From: Streptomyces capillispiralis
GTDB lineage: Bacteria; Actinomycetota; Actinomycetes; Streptomycetales; Streptomycetaceae
Direction: 5' to 3'
NCBI RefSeq assembly: GCF_007829875.1
Contig: NZ_VIWV01000001.1
Coordinates: 2,108,001-2,172,000, forward strand
Length of the DNA stretch: 64,000 nt
Every line of letters begins with the position of its first letter. The first letter of the stretch is position 1. This document shows, in pieces, positions 35,241 to 44,119 of the stretch. A program made the translations under genes and the position numbers. Below the pieces are notes generated by a model, which was given only the letters and a program-made list of their open reading frames with translations, had not been told where the DNA came from and did no database searches.

Positions 35241-37409
35241 TCAGGCGCCCGGAGCCGACGACTGGGCTCTGGTCACGTCGTACACACCGGCCACATTGCG
35301 CATGGCGCGCATCAGGACGGGCAGGCGGGCGGCGTCCGGCAGCTGGACGGTGTACGTGTGCCGCACCTGCTGCCGGTCCGGCGGTTCGACGGTCGCGGAG
35401 ACGATCTCGGCGCCTTCGAGGGCCATGGCCTCGGTGAGGTCCGCGAGCAGGTGCGGACGGACGAACGATTCCGCGACCAGCGTGACCCGGCACTCGGCGC
35501 CCTCCCCCCAGCGCACGCCGACCTCCGCCCGCCCGGCGCTCTTCATGCGCGCCACCGCGGGACACTCGACCCGGTGCACGGTGACCGCTCCCCCGCGCAC
35601 GGCGAATCCGGTCACCCCGTCGGGCGGTACGGGCGTGCAGCAGCCGGCGAGCCGTACGGTCGCGCCGTCCCGGTCGGCCAGGACCTGGGCGGCGGCCGGA
35701 CGGCCGGATGCCGCCCCCGGCGCGTCCGGCACCTGCGGAACGGCGGCGCCGCCAGGGACGGGCCGGGAGGCCGTCGGCGCCTCGGGCGCGGGCGCCTCGT
35801 CCTGTGCGGGGTGGGCGGTCAGCCGGCGCTGGATGGCGATCCGGGCCGCGGGGGTGTGGGCGTGCTCCAGCCACTCCCTGGACGGCTCGGAGGCGGGGTC
35901 CTGCCCCATGAGGAGCTGGACGGTGTCGCCGTCCTTCAGGACGGTGCTCAGCGTCGCCAGCCGCCCGTTGACCCTGGCCCCCATGCACGCGTGCGCGTCC
36001 TCGCCGTACTGCGCGTAGGCGGCGTCCACGCAGGTCGCCCCCTCGGGCAGGCCCAGCGTGCCCCCGTCGGGGCGGAAGACGGTGATCTCGCGGTCCTGGG
36101 CGAGGTCCTCGCGCAGGGTGGACCAGAAGGTGTCGGGGTCGGGCGCGCCGCGCTGCCAGTCCAGGAGCCGGGAGAGCCAGCCGGGCCGGGTGGGGTCGAC
36201 GCGTTCGCCGTCGCTCGCGGACTGCTCCTCGGGCGGGGTGGCGTAGGGGTTGCCGAGGGCGACGACGCCGGCCTCGGCGACCTTGTGCATCTGGTGGGTG
36301 CGGATGAGGACTTCGACGACCTGGCCGTCCTCGCGGGCCACGGCGGTGTGCAGCGACTGGTACAGGTTGAACTTCGGTACGGCGATGAAGTCCTTGAACT
36401 CCGAGACCACGGGGGTCATGCAGGTGTGCAGTTCGCCGAGAACGCCGTAGCAGTCGGCGTCCTCGTTCACCAGCACCAGCAGGCGGCCGAAGTCGGCGCC
36501 GCGCAGCCGGCCGCGTTTGCGGGACACCCGGTGCACGGACACGAAGTGGCGCGGGCGGATGAGGACGTCCGCGCTGATGTCGGCCTCGCGGAGCACCTTG
36601 CGCACGTCCTCGGCGACCTCGGCGAGCGGATCGTCCGCGCGGGCCGCGTTGCCGACGATCAACTCCCGTGTGTGCGCGTACTCCTCGGGGTGCAGGATGG
36701 CGAAGACCAGGTCCTCCAGCTCGGTCTTGAGCGCCTGGACGCCCAGGCGTTCGGCGAGCGGGATGAGGACGTCCCGGGTGACCTTGGCGATGCGTTCCTG
36801 CTTCTCCTGGCGCATCACGCCGAGGGTGCGCATGTTGTGCAGCCGGTCGGCTAGTTTGATCGACATCACCCGGACGTCGTTGCCGGTGGCGACGAGCATC
36901 TTGCGGAAGGTCTCGGGCTCGGCGGCGGCGCCGTAGTCGACCTTCTCCAGCTTGGTGACGCCGTCGACGAGATAGCGGACCTCCTCCCCGAACTGCTCAC
37001 CCACCTGATCGAGCGTCACGTCCGTGTCCTCGACGGTGTCGTGGAGCAGGGAGGCCGTCAACGTGGTCGTCTCGGCGCCGAGTTCGGCGAGGATGAGGGT
37101 CACGGCGAGCGGGTGGGTGATGTAGGGCTCACCGCTCTTGCGCATCTGGCCGCGGTGCGAGGACTCGGCCAGGACGTAGGCGCGGCGCAGGGGTTCGAGA
37201 TCGGCGTCGGGGTGGTGGGCGCGGTGGGCGTCGACGACGTGTCCGATGGCGTCGGGGAGCCGGTCGCGGGCGGCGGGGCCGAGCAGTGCGGCACGGCCCA
37301 GCCGGCGCAGGTCGAGCCGGGGGCGGGCCTTCCTACGCGACCCCGCGGGGGTGACGTGACCAGAGGTCACCGGGCCTGGGGTCGCGGGATTGACGGCCTC
37401 CGCGTTCAT
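35241..37409 (-). CDS. RelA/SpoT-family (p)ppGpp hydrolase/synthetase with atypical synthetase site
   Basis: 722 residues from ATG 37409 (behind GGAGG). Hydrolase HD domain is intact: His85, His99, HDTVED at 123-128 and Asp188. The synthetase-like domain (about 270-390) keeps FKDFIAVPKFNLYQSLHT, Tyr350 and Glu366. By eye, the catalytic Asp of the canonical FDLIAIR motif is replaced by Gly308 in ADFGRLLVLV, and Gln in EIQIRT by Leu. TGS follows (about 450-515) and an ACT domain ends the protein. Streptomycetes carry a separate RelA, so this looks like the second, RshA-type enzyme, possibly hydrolase-biased. Confidence 0.88.
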   Translation of the reverse strand: MNAEAVNPATPGPVTSGHVTPAGSRRKARPRLDLRRLGRAALLGPAARDRLPDAIGHVVDAHRAHHPDADLEPLRRAYVLAESSHRGQMRKSGEPYITHPLAVTLILAELGAETTTLTASLLHDTVEDTDVTLDQVGEQFGEEVRYLVDGVTKLEKVDYGAAAEPETFRKMLVATGNDVRVMSIKLADRLHNMRTLGVMRQEKQERIAKVTRDVLIPLAERLGVQALKTELEDLVFAILHPEEYAHTRELIVGNAARADDPLAEVAEDVRKVLREADISADVLIRPRHFVSVHRVSRKRGRLRGADFGRLLVLVNEDADCYGVLGELHTCMTPVVSEFKDFIAVPKFNLYQSLHTAVAREDGQVVEVLIRTHQMHKVAEAGVVALGNPYATPPEEQSASDGERVDPTRPGWLSRLLDWQRGAPDPDTFWSTLREDLAQDREITVFRPDGGTLGLPEGATCVDAAYAQYGEDAHACMGARVNGRLATLSTVLKDGDTVQLLMGQDPASEPSREWLEHAHTPAARIAIQRRLTAHPAQDEAPAPEAPTASRPVPGGAAVPQVPDAPGAASGRPAAAQVLADRDGATVRLAGCCTPVPPDGVTGFAVRGGAVTVHRVECPAVARMKSAGRAEVGVRWGEGAECRVTLVAESFVRPHLLADLTEAMALEGAEIVSATVEPPDRQQVRHTYTVQLPDAARLPVLMRAMRNVAGVYDVTRAQSSAPGA

Positions 37410-37513
37410 GGGCACCTCCGGCTGCGTGGACCGGCGGACGGCGTGCCCCAGGGCGGACTCGGGCTCAGGGGACGTCGTTCGTCCCCCCGTCCGGGCCGGT
37501 GCTTGATGCTACC

Positions 37514-37534
37514 GAGCCCGGCACCCTCGGGCTC
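37514..37534 (-). terminator. Small hairpin in rsh/dapF gap
   Basis: GAGCCCG (37514-37520) pairs with CGGGCTC (37528-37534). The 300-base gap 37410-37709 also holds GCGTGAAA (37550-37557) and TTTCACGC (37596-37603) as a widely spaced inverted repeat. Roles unknown; the rsh promoter should lie here. Confidence 0.35.
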
Positions 37535-37709
37535 ACCGCCTCCGGCCGAGCGTGAAACGGATCACCCCAACGAGCGATGGCCGATGAAGCGTCACTTTCA
37601 CGCCAACGGGTCGGCGGTTCGCCATGATCTCGAAGCCGGACCCCGCCCCCGTCCTGCGGAAGTGCGTGCCTTAGGGTCCGGAGGCTGGGTTACCGGGGCG
37701 TCCGTCCGG

Positions 37710-38603
37710 TCAGCGGAGGGCGTTCTCCAGCCACCCGGCCTCGATCACGCCCTCGGCGACGATCACCGCGGGACCGGTCATCTCGATCTCGCCGTCGGGC
37801 CGTTCGGTGATCACCAGGGTGCCGCCGGGCACATCGACCGTGTACGTCACGGGGGTGCCGGTGGCGGCCGGGTCGGCCCCGTCCCTGCGGGCGGTGGCCA
37901 CGGCGACCGCACACGCGCCCGTGCCGCAGGAGCGGGTCTCGCCGGCCCCGCGCTCGTGCACCCTGAGCGCCACGTGCCGCGGACCGCGGTCGACGACGAA
38001 CTCCACGTTCACCCCGTCCGGGTAGGCGGCGGCCGGGCTGAACGGGGGGGCCGTGTACAGGTCGCCGGCGTGGGCCAGGTCGTCCACGAAGGCGACGGCG
38101 TGCGGGTTGCCCATGTTCACGTTCCGCGCGGGCCAGCTGCGCTCGCCGACGCTCACAGTGACGTCGCCCGCCGGGAACACGGCCTTCCCCATGCCGACGG
38201 TGATGTCACCCCCGGCGGTACCGCCGTCGGACGCCTCCTTGGCGATGTGCACGGTCTTCACGCCCCCGCGCGTGGCGACCGCGATGTCTCCCTCGGCCAC
38301 ATGTCCGGCGTGCTGGAGGTAGCGCGCGAACACACGTACTCCGTTGCCGCACATCTCCGCGATCGAGCCGTCGCCGTTGCGGTAGTCCATGAACCACTCG
38401 GCCTCGCCGGCCATGTCCCGGGCCTCGGGGTGGGCCGCCGACCGCACGACGTGCAGCAGTCCGTCGCCGCCGATGCCCGCGCGGCGGTCGCACAGGGCGG
38501 CGACGGCGGCCGGGGGGAGGTCGATGGCGTTCTCGGGGTCCGGGACGATCACGAAGTCGTTCTCCGTGCCGTGCCCCTTGAGGAAGGCGATCCGCGTGCT
38601 CAT
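37710..38603 (-). CDS. dapF: Diaminopimelate epimerase
   Basis: A 297-residue enzyme converting LL- to meso-diaminopimelate for lysine; streptomycete walls carry LL-diaminopimelate. Two catalytic cysteines sit in AEMCGNGVRVFA (about residue 89) and in RSCGTGACAVA (about residue 228), one per pseudo-symmetric half. Asn and Glu substrate contacts in KGHGTENDFV and MGNPHAVAFV are intact. Start ATG at 38603. Downstream of miaA on the same strand, with a small membrane protein between. Confidence 0.96.
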   Translation of the reverse strand: MSTRIAFLKGHGTENDFVIVPDPENAIDLPPAAVAALCDRRAGIGGDGLLHVVRSAAHPEARDMAGEAEWFMDYRNGDGSIAEMCGNGVRVFARYLQHAGHVAEGDIAVATRGGVKTVHIAKEASDGGTAGGDITVGMGKAVFPAGDVTVSVGERSWPARNVNMGNPHAVAFVDDLAHAGDLYTAPPFSPAAAYPDGVNVEFVVDRGPRHVALRVHERGAGETRSCGTGACAVAVATARRDGADPAATGTPVTYTVDVPGGTLVITERPDGEIEMTGPAVIVAEGVIEAGWLENALR

Positions 38604-38668
38604 TCCTCGATCGTACGGGGTGGTGGTGACGGCGTGCCGCCGCCGGCCGACGGGCCCGCGCGGGGGCG

Positions 38669-39172
38669 TCAGCGGAGCCGGGCGACCCGCCAGACCGCCA
38701 GGGCCACCACGGCGGCGACCATCACGACGTAGGCGATCACGACCCGCCAGTCGGGCCTGCGTCCCGAGCCCCGGGCCGGCAGTCCCGGCCAGGTGTGGCC
38801 GACCCTGCGGGCGGCCGTCATGCCCCAGCCGGCCGCGCAGGAGCAGATCAGCAGGCCCAGCATGGCGATCACCGCGCCGCTGTCGCCGAAGTCGAAGGCG
38901 AGCGGGAACGCGAACATCAGGGAGCCGACCGCGGCCAGCCCGACGATGGGCGCGAGCTGCCAGATGCGCAGCCGGCGCTGCGGGCGCAGCTCCACCTCGA
39001 CCTCGTCGCCGCCCGCGAACATCTCGTCCGGCTCGGGGCCGTCGTCGGTCACACCGCCCTGCGTCTCCTCCGGCCCGTCGGGGCTGAGACGGTCGGTTTC
39101 CTGCTCCGGTGCACCTCGCTCGGTGGTGAGGTGTTCGGTGCCGTGTGCGGTGTCGCGAGGGCCGGCCTCCAT
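38669..39172 (-). CDS. Hypothetical membrane protein with acidic N terminus
   Basis: 167 residues. The first 70 are acidic and probably disordered; three hydrophobic helices follow (about residues 75-98, 103-120 and 146-162) with a short Arg-rich tail. ATG at 39172 is chosen since GGGAGGG lies nine bases upstream. It lies between miaA and dapF on the same strand. Function unknown; a similar membrane protein is often found at this place in streptomycetes, to my recollection. Confidence 0.7.
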   Translation of the reverse strand: MEAGPRDTAHGTEHLTTERGAPEQETDRLSPDGPEETQGGVTDDGPEPDEMFAGGDEVEVELRPQRRLRIWQLAPIVGLAAVGSLMFAFPLAFDFGDSGAVIAMLGLLICSCAAGWGMTAARRVGHTWPGLPARGSGRRPDWRVVIAYVVMVAAVVALAVWRVARLR

Positions 39173-39280
39173 CGCCACGCGCCCTCCCAACTAGGACTCC
39201 ACTTGGTCGATCGAAGCTCGATGATGGCACGGCGCCACAGGGCCGGATGACGGCCTGGGCGTCCCGATGCCAGGACGTGA

Positions 39281-40219
39281 TCAGGCTGTAACCGGTCGTT
39301 CGACCAACGACATCGCGAGCTGCGGAAGTTCCGTCAGGTCCGCCGCGGCCCCACTCAACCAGTGCACCCGGGGATCGCGCCTGAACCACGAATCCTGACG
39401 GCGCGCGAAGCGCTTGGTCGCACGCACGGTCTCCAGCCGTGCCTCCTCCAGGGTGCACTCCCCGGCGAGCGCGGCGAGGACCTGCTGGTAGCCGAGGGCG
39501 CGGGAGGCCGTACGCCCTTCGCGCAACCCCTGCGCCTCCAGTGCGCGGACCTCGTCCACGAGGCCCGCCTCCCACATCCGGTCGACCCGGCGGGCGATGC
39601 GCTCGTCCAGTTCGGGGCGGGCCACGTCGACACCGATCTGGAGGGTGTCGTAGACCGAGTCGTGACCCGGGAGGTTGGCGGTGAAGGGGCGTCCGGTGAT
39701 CTCGATGACCTCGAGGGCGCGGACGATGCGGCGGCCGTTGCTCGGCAGGATCGCCCGCGCGGCCCCCGGGTCGGCGACGGCGAGGCGCGCGTGCAGCGCC
39801 CCCGGACCGCGCAGCGTGAGCTCCTCCTCCAGGCGGGCCCTGACCTCGGGGTCGGTGCCGGGGAACTCCAGGTGGTCGACCGCGCCGCGGACGTAGAGGC
39901 CGGACCCGCCGACCAGGACGGGCCAGCGCCCCTCGGCGAGCAGTGCGTCGATCCGCTCGCGGGCCAGCCGCTGGTACTCGGCCACGGACGCGGTGACCGT
40001 GACGTCCCAGATGTCGAGCAGGTGGTGCGGGACGCCGCCGCGCTCCTCGGTCGTCAGCTTGGCGGTGCCGATGTCCATCCCCCGGTAGAGCTGCATGGAG
40101 TCGGCGTTGACGACTTCGCCGCCGAGCCGCTGGGCCAGGAAAACACCCAGATCGGACTTTCCGGCCGCAGTGGGTCCGACGACGGCGATGACGCGGGGGG
40201 CGTGGGGTGCGCTGCTCAC
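39281..40219 (-). CDS. miaA: tRNA dimethylallyltransferase
   Basis: A 312-residue enzyme that adds a dimethylallyl group to N6 of adenosine 37 in tRNAs reading U-starting codons. P-loop VVGPTAAGKSDL at about residues 12-23; NADSMQLYRGMDIGTAK with catalytic Asp; GGSGLYVRGAVD. GTG start at 40219. The product is the substrate for MiaB, encoded about 1.8 kb upstream in the same direction. Interesting because this modification is reported to matter for TTA codon reading by bldA tRNA. Confidence 0.95.
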   Translation of the reverse strand: MSSAPHAPRVIAVVGPTAAGKSDLGVFLAQRLGGEVVNADSMQLYRGMDIGTAKLTTEERGGVPHHLLDIWDVTVTASVAEYQRLARERIDALLAEGRWPVLVGGSGLYVRGAVDHLEFPGTDPEVRARLEEELTLRGPGALHARLAVADPGAARAILPSNGRRIVRALEVIEITGRPFTANLPGHDSVYDTLQIGVDVARPELDERIARRVDRMWEAGLVDEVRALEAQGLREGRTASRALGYQQVLAALAGECTLEEARLETVRATKRFARRQDSWFRRDPRVHWLSGAAADLTELPQLAMSLVERPVTA

Positions 40220-40401
40220 TGATCCAGTCTCGCAAACCTCGCACCCGGCTCTCGAACGGGTTACGTGACGCGACGGAGGCCGGGTCGTTGCCCGTTGCGA
40301 GATTCCTGCCGCCGGATCGCAGGGGCGGCAGCCCGGGTCACACGAACGGACACACCGGGCGACGCGGGATTTCGCCCGCACGAGTAACGTATGGAGTGGA
40401 A

Positions 40402-40683
40402 ATGGGCGTTTTTGCACGGATTTTTCGGAGGTCGAAGGCCGCGGAGGAGACGGGGACCGTCGAGGCCGGCGGGGCACGGGCCGGCGGGGCGACGGCCGAT
40501 TCCGGAACGGAGGACGCGGCCGACGCCGCTGAGCCGAAGGGCTCGGCCGAGGCACCGGAGGACGCCGGTACGGCGGTGAGGGAGGCCGGCGACAAGGTAA
40601 CCGGCGCGGGGAGCGTCGAGATCCCGAAGCAGCAGTCCTCCGAGGCGGCCGGTAACGAGGCCGGTGAGGGCGCCCGCACGTAG
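40402..40683 (+). CDS. Small Ala/Gly/Glu-rich protein
   Basis: 93 residues starting MGVFARIFRRSKAAEE, a short basic amphipathic N terminus followed by a low-complexity acidic region. GGAGTGGA is a likely ribosome site. It ends 23 bases before the antitoxin-like gene and shares its orientation. No family recognised; possibly membrane-associated through its first 12 residues. Coding status is supported by composition and spacing but not by homology. Confidence 0.55.
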   Translation: MGVFARIFRRSKAAEETGTVEAGGARAGGATADSGTEDAADAAEPKGSAEAPEDAGTAVREAGDKVTGAGSVEIPKQQSSEAAGNEAGEGART

Positions 40684-40706
40684 ATGGCCGCGAGGGAAGG
40701 TACGCC

Positions 40707-40979
40707 ATGGGTCTCCTGGACAGTCTGAAGGCCAAGCTCGGCCCCGCCAAGGACAAGGCCTCCGGCCTCGCACAGCAGCACGAGGACAAGATCCAGCACG
40801 GCCTGGAAAGGGCCGCGCGGACCGTCGACGAGCGGACCAAGGGCAAGTACAGCGACCGGATCCGGACGGGTACGGGCAAGGCCAAGGATGCCGTGGACCG
40901 CTTCGCGCACAAGAAGGACCACGGTCCGGACGCGGGCGGCACCACCCCGCCGCCGGCCGGGCCCCCGCCCGCTTCCTGA
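40707..40979 (+). CDS. Rv0909/MT0933-family antitoxin-like protein
   Basis: 90 residues beginning MGLLDSLKAKLGPAKDKASG, a Lys/Ala-rich amphipathic helical protein like the MT0933 antitoxin family. In mycobacteria the partner toxin is an SRPBCC/cyclase-like protein; none is encoded next to this gene, so it is either an orphan or a stress-related DNA-binding/chaperone-like protein. Start ATG at 40707 behind GGAAGG. Followed by a strong hairpin. Confidence 0.75.
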   Translation: MGLLDSLKAKLGPAKDKASGLAQQHEDKIQHGLERAARTVDERTKGKYSDRIRTGTGKAKDAVDRFAHKKDHGPDAGGTTPPPAGPPPAS

Positions 40980-40989
40980 GCGGCGAACC

Positions 40990-41043
40990 GGCGGACGGCC
41001 GTGGAGCGCGGTGAGCGCTCCCGGCCGTCCGCCGCTTCACGGA
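40990..41043 (+). terminator. Strong hairpin after antitoxin-like gene
   Basis: GGCGGACGGCCG (40990-41001) pairs with CGGCCGTCCGCC (41032-41043), with an inner GGAGCGC/GCGCTCC stem. Confidence 0.8.
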
Positions 41044-41092
41044 CGGGCTGCGGCCCGCGCGTGACCGGGGACCGGGCGGCCGGTTCCGCAAC

Positions 41093-41809
41093 CTAGGACC
41101 AGGTGGCCACGAGGTAGCCGACCCCGTAGGGGGCGTCCTCGTAGAGCAGCGTGCCCTCCAGCGCGGCGTTGCCCGCGGCCGCGCCGGCGAGGACCTGCCA
41201 GGGGGCCCGGCCGGAGACCTTCAGTTCGCGCGCCAGTCCGGTGTCCAGCGCCCGCAGGGCCTCGGTGTCGGCCGCGCCCAGCGCCCGCGCGATCTCCGCG
41301 TCGAACGGGGCCGCACGGTCGTCGAGGTAGCCGGGCGCCTTCAGGGTGCGGCAGGCGCTGGCGTCCCCCATCACCAGCAGCGCCACCCGCTCCGCCCGGG
41401 CCGCGACGGCCTCTCCCTCCTGGACGCACCGCTCGGCCGTGAGCGGCTCCCCCACGCCCCGGCCCTCGACGGGGGCGTCGGCCCAGCCGGTGCGGCCCAG
41501 CAGCCAGGCGCCGACGGCGAGCCCGTGGGGAAGCCTGCGCCCGGCCAGCGTGCCCTCGCCCTGTCCGAGCCGTACGCCCAGGTCGACGCCGAAGCCGCGG
41601 AAGGACCCCTTGCTGCCCTCCGGATAGGTCTCGGGGCCGGTGCCGTCCGCCGGGCCGACGACCACGAGCAGGTCGGGCCGGGAGGCGGCGAGCACACCCA
41701 GCGCGTCCGTGCAGGCGGCACGCGCGGTGTCCAGCTCGGGGGCGGCACCCGCGGCGATCTCGGGCACGAGCAGCGGCGGGCAGGGGCAGACGGCGGCGGC
41801 GACAAGCAT
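41093..41809 (-). CDS. Class III extradiol dioxygenase-like (LigB/MEMO-type) protein
   Basis: 238 residues with the LigB-fold N terminus MLVAAAVCPCPPLLVPEIA, then LLVVVGPADGTG and LLVMGDASAC. Several metal-binding His residues of true extradiol dioxygenases are not seen at the expected spots (for example CPCPPLL lacks the usual PHPP/H pair), so catalysis is doubtful. The ATG at 41809 is preferred over one 54 bases upstream. It lies between the small-gene pair and miaB, on the miaB strand. Confidence 0.7.
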   Translation of the reverse strand: MLVAAAVCPCPPLLVPEIAAGAAPELDTARAACTDALGVLAASRPDLLVVVGPADGTGPETYPEGSKGSFRGFGVDLGVRLGQGEGTLAGRRLPHGLAVGAWLLGRTGWADAPVEGRGVGEPLTAERCVQEGEAVAARAERVALLVMGDASACRTLKAPGYLDDRAAPFDAEIARALGAADTEALRALDTGLARELKVSGRAPWQVLAGAAAGNAALEGTLLYEDAPYGVGYLVATWS

Positions 41810-42011
41810 GATCGGCAGCGTAGCCCCCACGGGGCGTCCCGCCCCGCCGGTCGGCCCGTCCACTGCCCGGGTCGGCCCGTTCGCCGCGGGGGTCGGAGCC
41901 CGCGGCCCGGGGCAGTCTCCACGGGCCGGGGGCCTGGGCGACCTCGACGGGCCGGGGCGACCTCGACGGGCCGGGGCGGCCTGTGCGGCGCCTCGGTACG
42001 TCTCTGCGGTG

Positions 42012-43535
42012 TCAGTCGCAGCCGCAGCCGCTCGTGGCCATCGGGAGCGGTTCCGGGACGCCGATCTTCGGCAGGCCCAGCATCACGCCCGCGCCCTGCG
42101 GCGCGGCCGCCTTCTCGGCGTTCCGCTTCTCCCAGGCGTCTCCCGCGCGGGTGCGCCGCACGTCGAGCACGGCGCCCTCGGCGAGGAGGTGGTGCGGTGC
42201 GGCGTAGGTGATCTCCACGGTGACCACGTCGCCAGGGCGCACCTCCTGCTCCGGCTTGGTGAAGTGCACCAGACGGTTGTCGGGGGCGCGGCCGGAGAGG
42301 CGGTGGGTGGTGTCGTCCTTGCGGCCCTCGCCCTCGGCGACCATCAGTTCCAGGGTGCGGCCGACCTGCTTCTTGTTCTCCTCCCAGGAGATCTCCTCCT
42401 GGAGGGCCACCAGCCGCTCGTAGCGCTCCTGGACGACCTTCTTGGGGATCTGGCCGTCCATCTCGGCGGCCAGGGTGCCCGGACGCTTGGAGTACTGGAA
42501 GGTGTACGCCTGCGCGAAACGGGCCTCGCGCACCACGTGCAGCGTCTGCTCGAAGTCCTCCTCGGTCTCGCCGGGGAAGCCCACGATGATGTCCGTGCTG
42601 ATCGCGGCGTGCGGGATGGCGGCGCGGACCTTCTCGATGATGCCGAGGTAGCGCTCCTGCCGGTAGGAGCGGCGCATGGCCTTCAGGACCGGGTCCGAGC
42701 CGGACTGGAGCGGCATGTGGAGCTGCGGCATCACGTTCGGCGTCTCGGCCATGGCGGCGATCACGTCGTCGGTGAAGTCGCGCGGGTGCGGCGAGGTGAA
42801 GCGGACCCGCTCCAGGCCGTCGATCCTCCCGCAGGCCCGCAGCAGCTTGCTGAACGCCTCGCGGTCACCGATGTCGGAACCGTAGGCGTTGACGTTCTGG
42901 CCGAGCAGGGTGATCTCGGAGACGCCCTCGGCGACCAGGGCCTCGATCTCGGCGAGGATGTCGCCGGGACGGCGGTCCTTCTCCTTGCCGCGCAGCGCCG
43001 GGACGATACAGAAGGTGCAGGTGTTGTTGCAGCCGACGGAGATGGACACCCAGGCCGCGTAGGCGCTCTCGCGCCGGGTGGGCAGCGTGGACGGGAACGC
43101 CTCCAGCGACTCGGCGATCTCGACCTGCGCCTCCTCCTGCACGCGGGCGCGCTCCAGGAGGACGGGCAGCTTGCCGATGTTGTGCGTGCCGAAGACGACG
43201 TCCACCCAGGGGGCCCGCTTCACGATGGTGTCGCGGTCCTTCTGCGCCAGGCAGCCGCCGACCGCGATCTGCATCCCGGGCCGGCTCGCCTTCTTCGGGG
43301 CGAGGTGGCCGAGGTTGCCGTACAGCTTGTTGTCGGCGTTCTCGCGGACGGCGCACGTGTTGAAGACGACGACGTCGGCGTCGCCGTCGGAGCCCTCGGG
43401 GGCGCGGACGTAGCCCGCGCCCTCCAGCAGCCCGGCCAATCGTTCGGAGTCGTGGACGTTCATCTGGCACCCGTAGGTGCGTACTTCATAGGTGCGCGTG
43501 CCGCCCACTGACTGGCTCCGGTCGATGCTGCTCAT
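42012..43535 (-). CDS. miaB: tRNA-2-methylthio-N6-dimethylallyladenosine synthase
   Basis: About 507 residues (alternative ATG two codons upstream). Radical-SAM methylthiotransferase acting on the MiaA product. N-terminal UPF0004 domain with Cys in [15 protein letters not shown] and VGGCLAQ binding one [4Fe-4S] cluster; radical SAM motif CNNTCTFC binding the second; C-terminal TRAM domain around residues 370-440. The tail SGCGCD is Cys-rich. A MazG-like gene lies upstream on the same strand. Confidence 0.95.
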   Translation of the reverse strand: MSSIDRSQSVGGTRTYEVRTYGCQMNVHDSERLAGLLEGAGYVRAPEGSDGDADVVVFNTCAVRENADNKLYGNLGHLAPKKASRPGMQIAVGGCLAQKDRDTIVKRAPWVDVVFGTHNIGKLPVLLERARVQEEAQVEIAESLEAFPSTLPTRRESAYAAWVSISVGCNNTCTFCIVPALRGKEKDRRPGDILAEIEALVAEGVSEITLLGQNVNAYGSDIGDREAFSKLLRACGRIDGLERVRFTSPHPRDFTDDVIAAMAETPNVMPQLHMPLQSGSDPVLKAMRRSYRQERYLGIIEKVRAAIPHAAISTDIIVGFPGETEEDFEQTLHVVREARFAQAYTFQYSKRPGTLAAEMDGQIPKKVVQERYERLVALQEEISWEENKKQVGRTLELMVAEGEGRKDDTTHRLSGRAPDNRLVHFTKPEQEVRPGDVVTVEITYAAPHHLLAEGAVLDVRRTRAGDAWEKRNAEKAAAPQGAGVMLGLPKIGVPEPLPMATSGCGCD

Positions 43536-43604
43536 GCCCATAAGGGTAGGCGGTACCACGGACAGCCTTCCGCCACGGCAGCCGCACCCCCCGGTGGGAC
43601 GCGC

Positions 43605-44012
43605 TCAGGCCCCGTCCCCCGGCGCCCATCCCTGCCGGCGCAGCACGGCCGACACGTCCGGGGCCTCGTAGTGGTCGCCCTTGAGGACCTTGCCGTCGGC
43701 ACGGCGGCTGACCTGGCCGTCGGGGCCCAGCTTGGTCATGTTGGAGCGGTGGATCTCGGCGATCACCGCGTCGAGGTCGATGCCGTGGACCAGCGCGGTG
43801 CCGTACGCGACGTAGACCACGTCCGCCAGTTCGTGCGCGAGCCGGTCGAGCGGGCCCGTCACGGACACCTCGGCGACCTCCCTGGCCTCCTCGGCGAGCA
43901 GTTCGCCGCGGTGGGCGGCCAGCTCCGGCGGGACCTCGGACGGTATGTCGCGGGCGTCCAGCCCGAAGGCACGGTGGAAGTCACGGACCAGATCGGCGGG
44001 CGAGGAACTCAT
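43605..44012 (-). CDS. MazG-like nucleotide pyrophosphohydrolase
   Basis: 135 residues with the all-alpha NTP pyrophosphatase pattern: EEAREVAEVS and HELADVVYVAYGTA carry the metal-binding Glu and Asp residues. It resembles phage-type/house-cleaning MazG proteins (RRADGKVLKGDHYEAPD near the C terminus). Start ATG at 44012. The gene lies just upstream of miaB and divergent from the TAXI gene. Likely hydrolyses non-canonical NTPs. Confidence 0.85.
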   Translation of the reverse strand: MSSSPADLVRDFHRAFGLDARDIPSEVPPELAAHRGELLAEEAREVAEVSVTGPLDRLAHELADVVYVAYGTALVHGIDLDAVIAEIHRSNMTKLGPDGQVSRRADGKVLKGDHYEAPDVSAVLRRQGWAPGDGA

Positions 44013-44119
44013 GCGGCGACTGTAACGGCCGCCTCGGCCACTCCCCCGCCCCGCGCGACGGGCACGCCTGTGAGCGCCGCCCTGGTCAGCGGGGCACACG
44101 GGCTGGCAGGATCGCGCGC

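Noticed and set aside
41093..41809. Active extradiol ring-cleaving dioxygenase
   Set aside because: Fold-level resemblance is good but the expected metal-binding His residues are not evident, so only a LigB-like protein is called.
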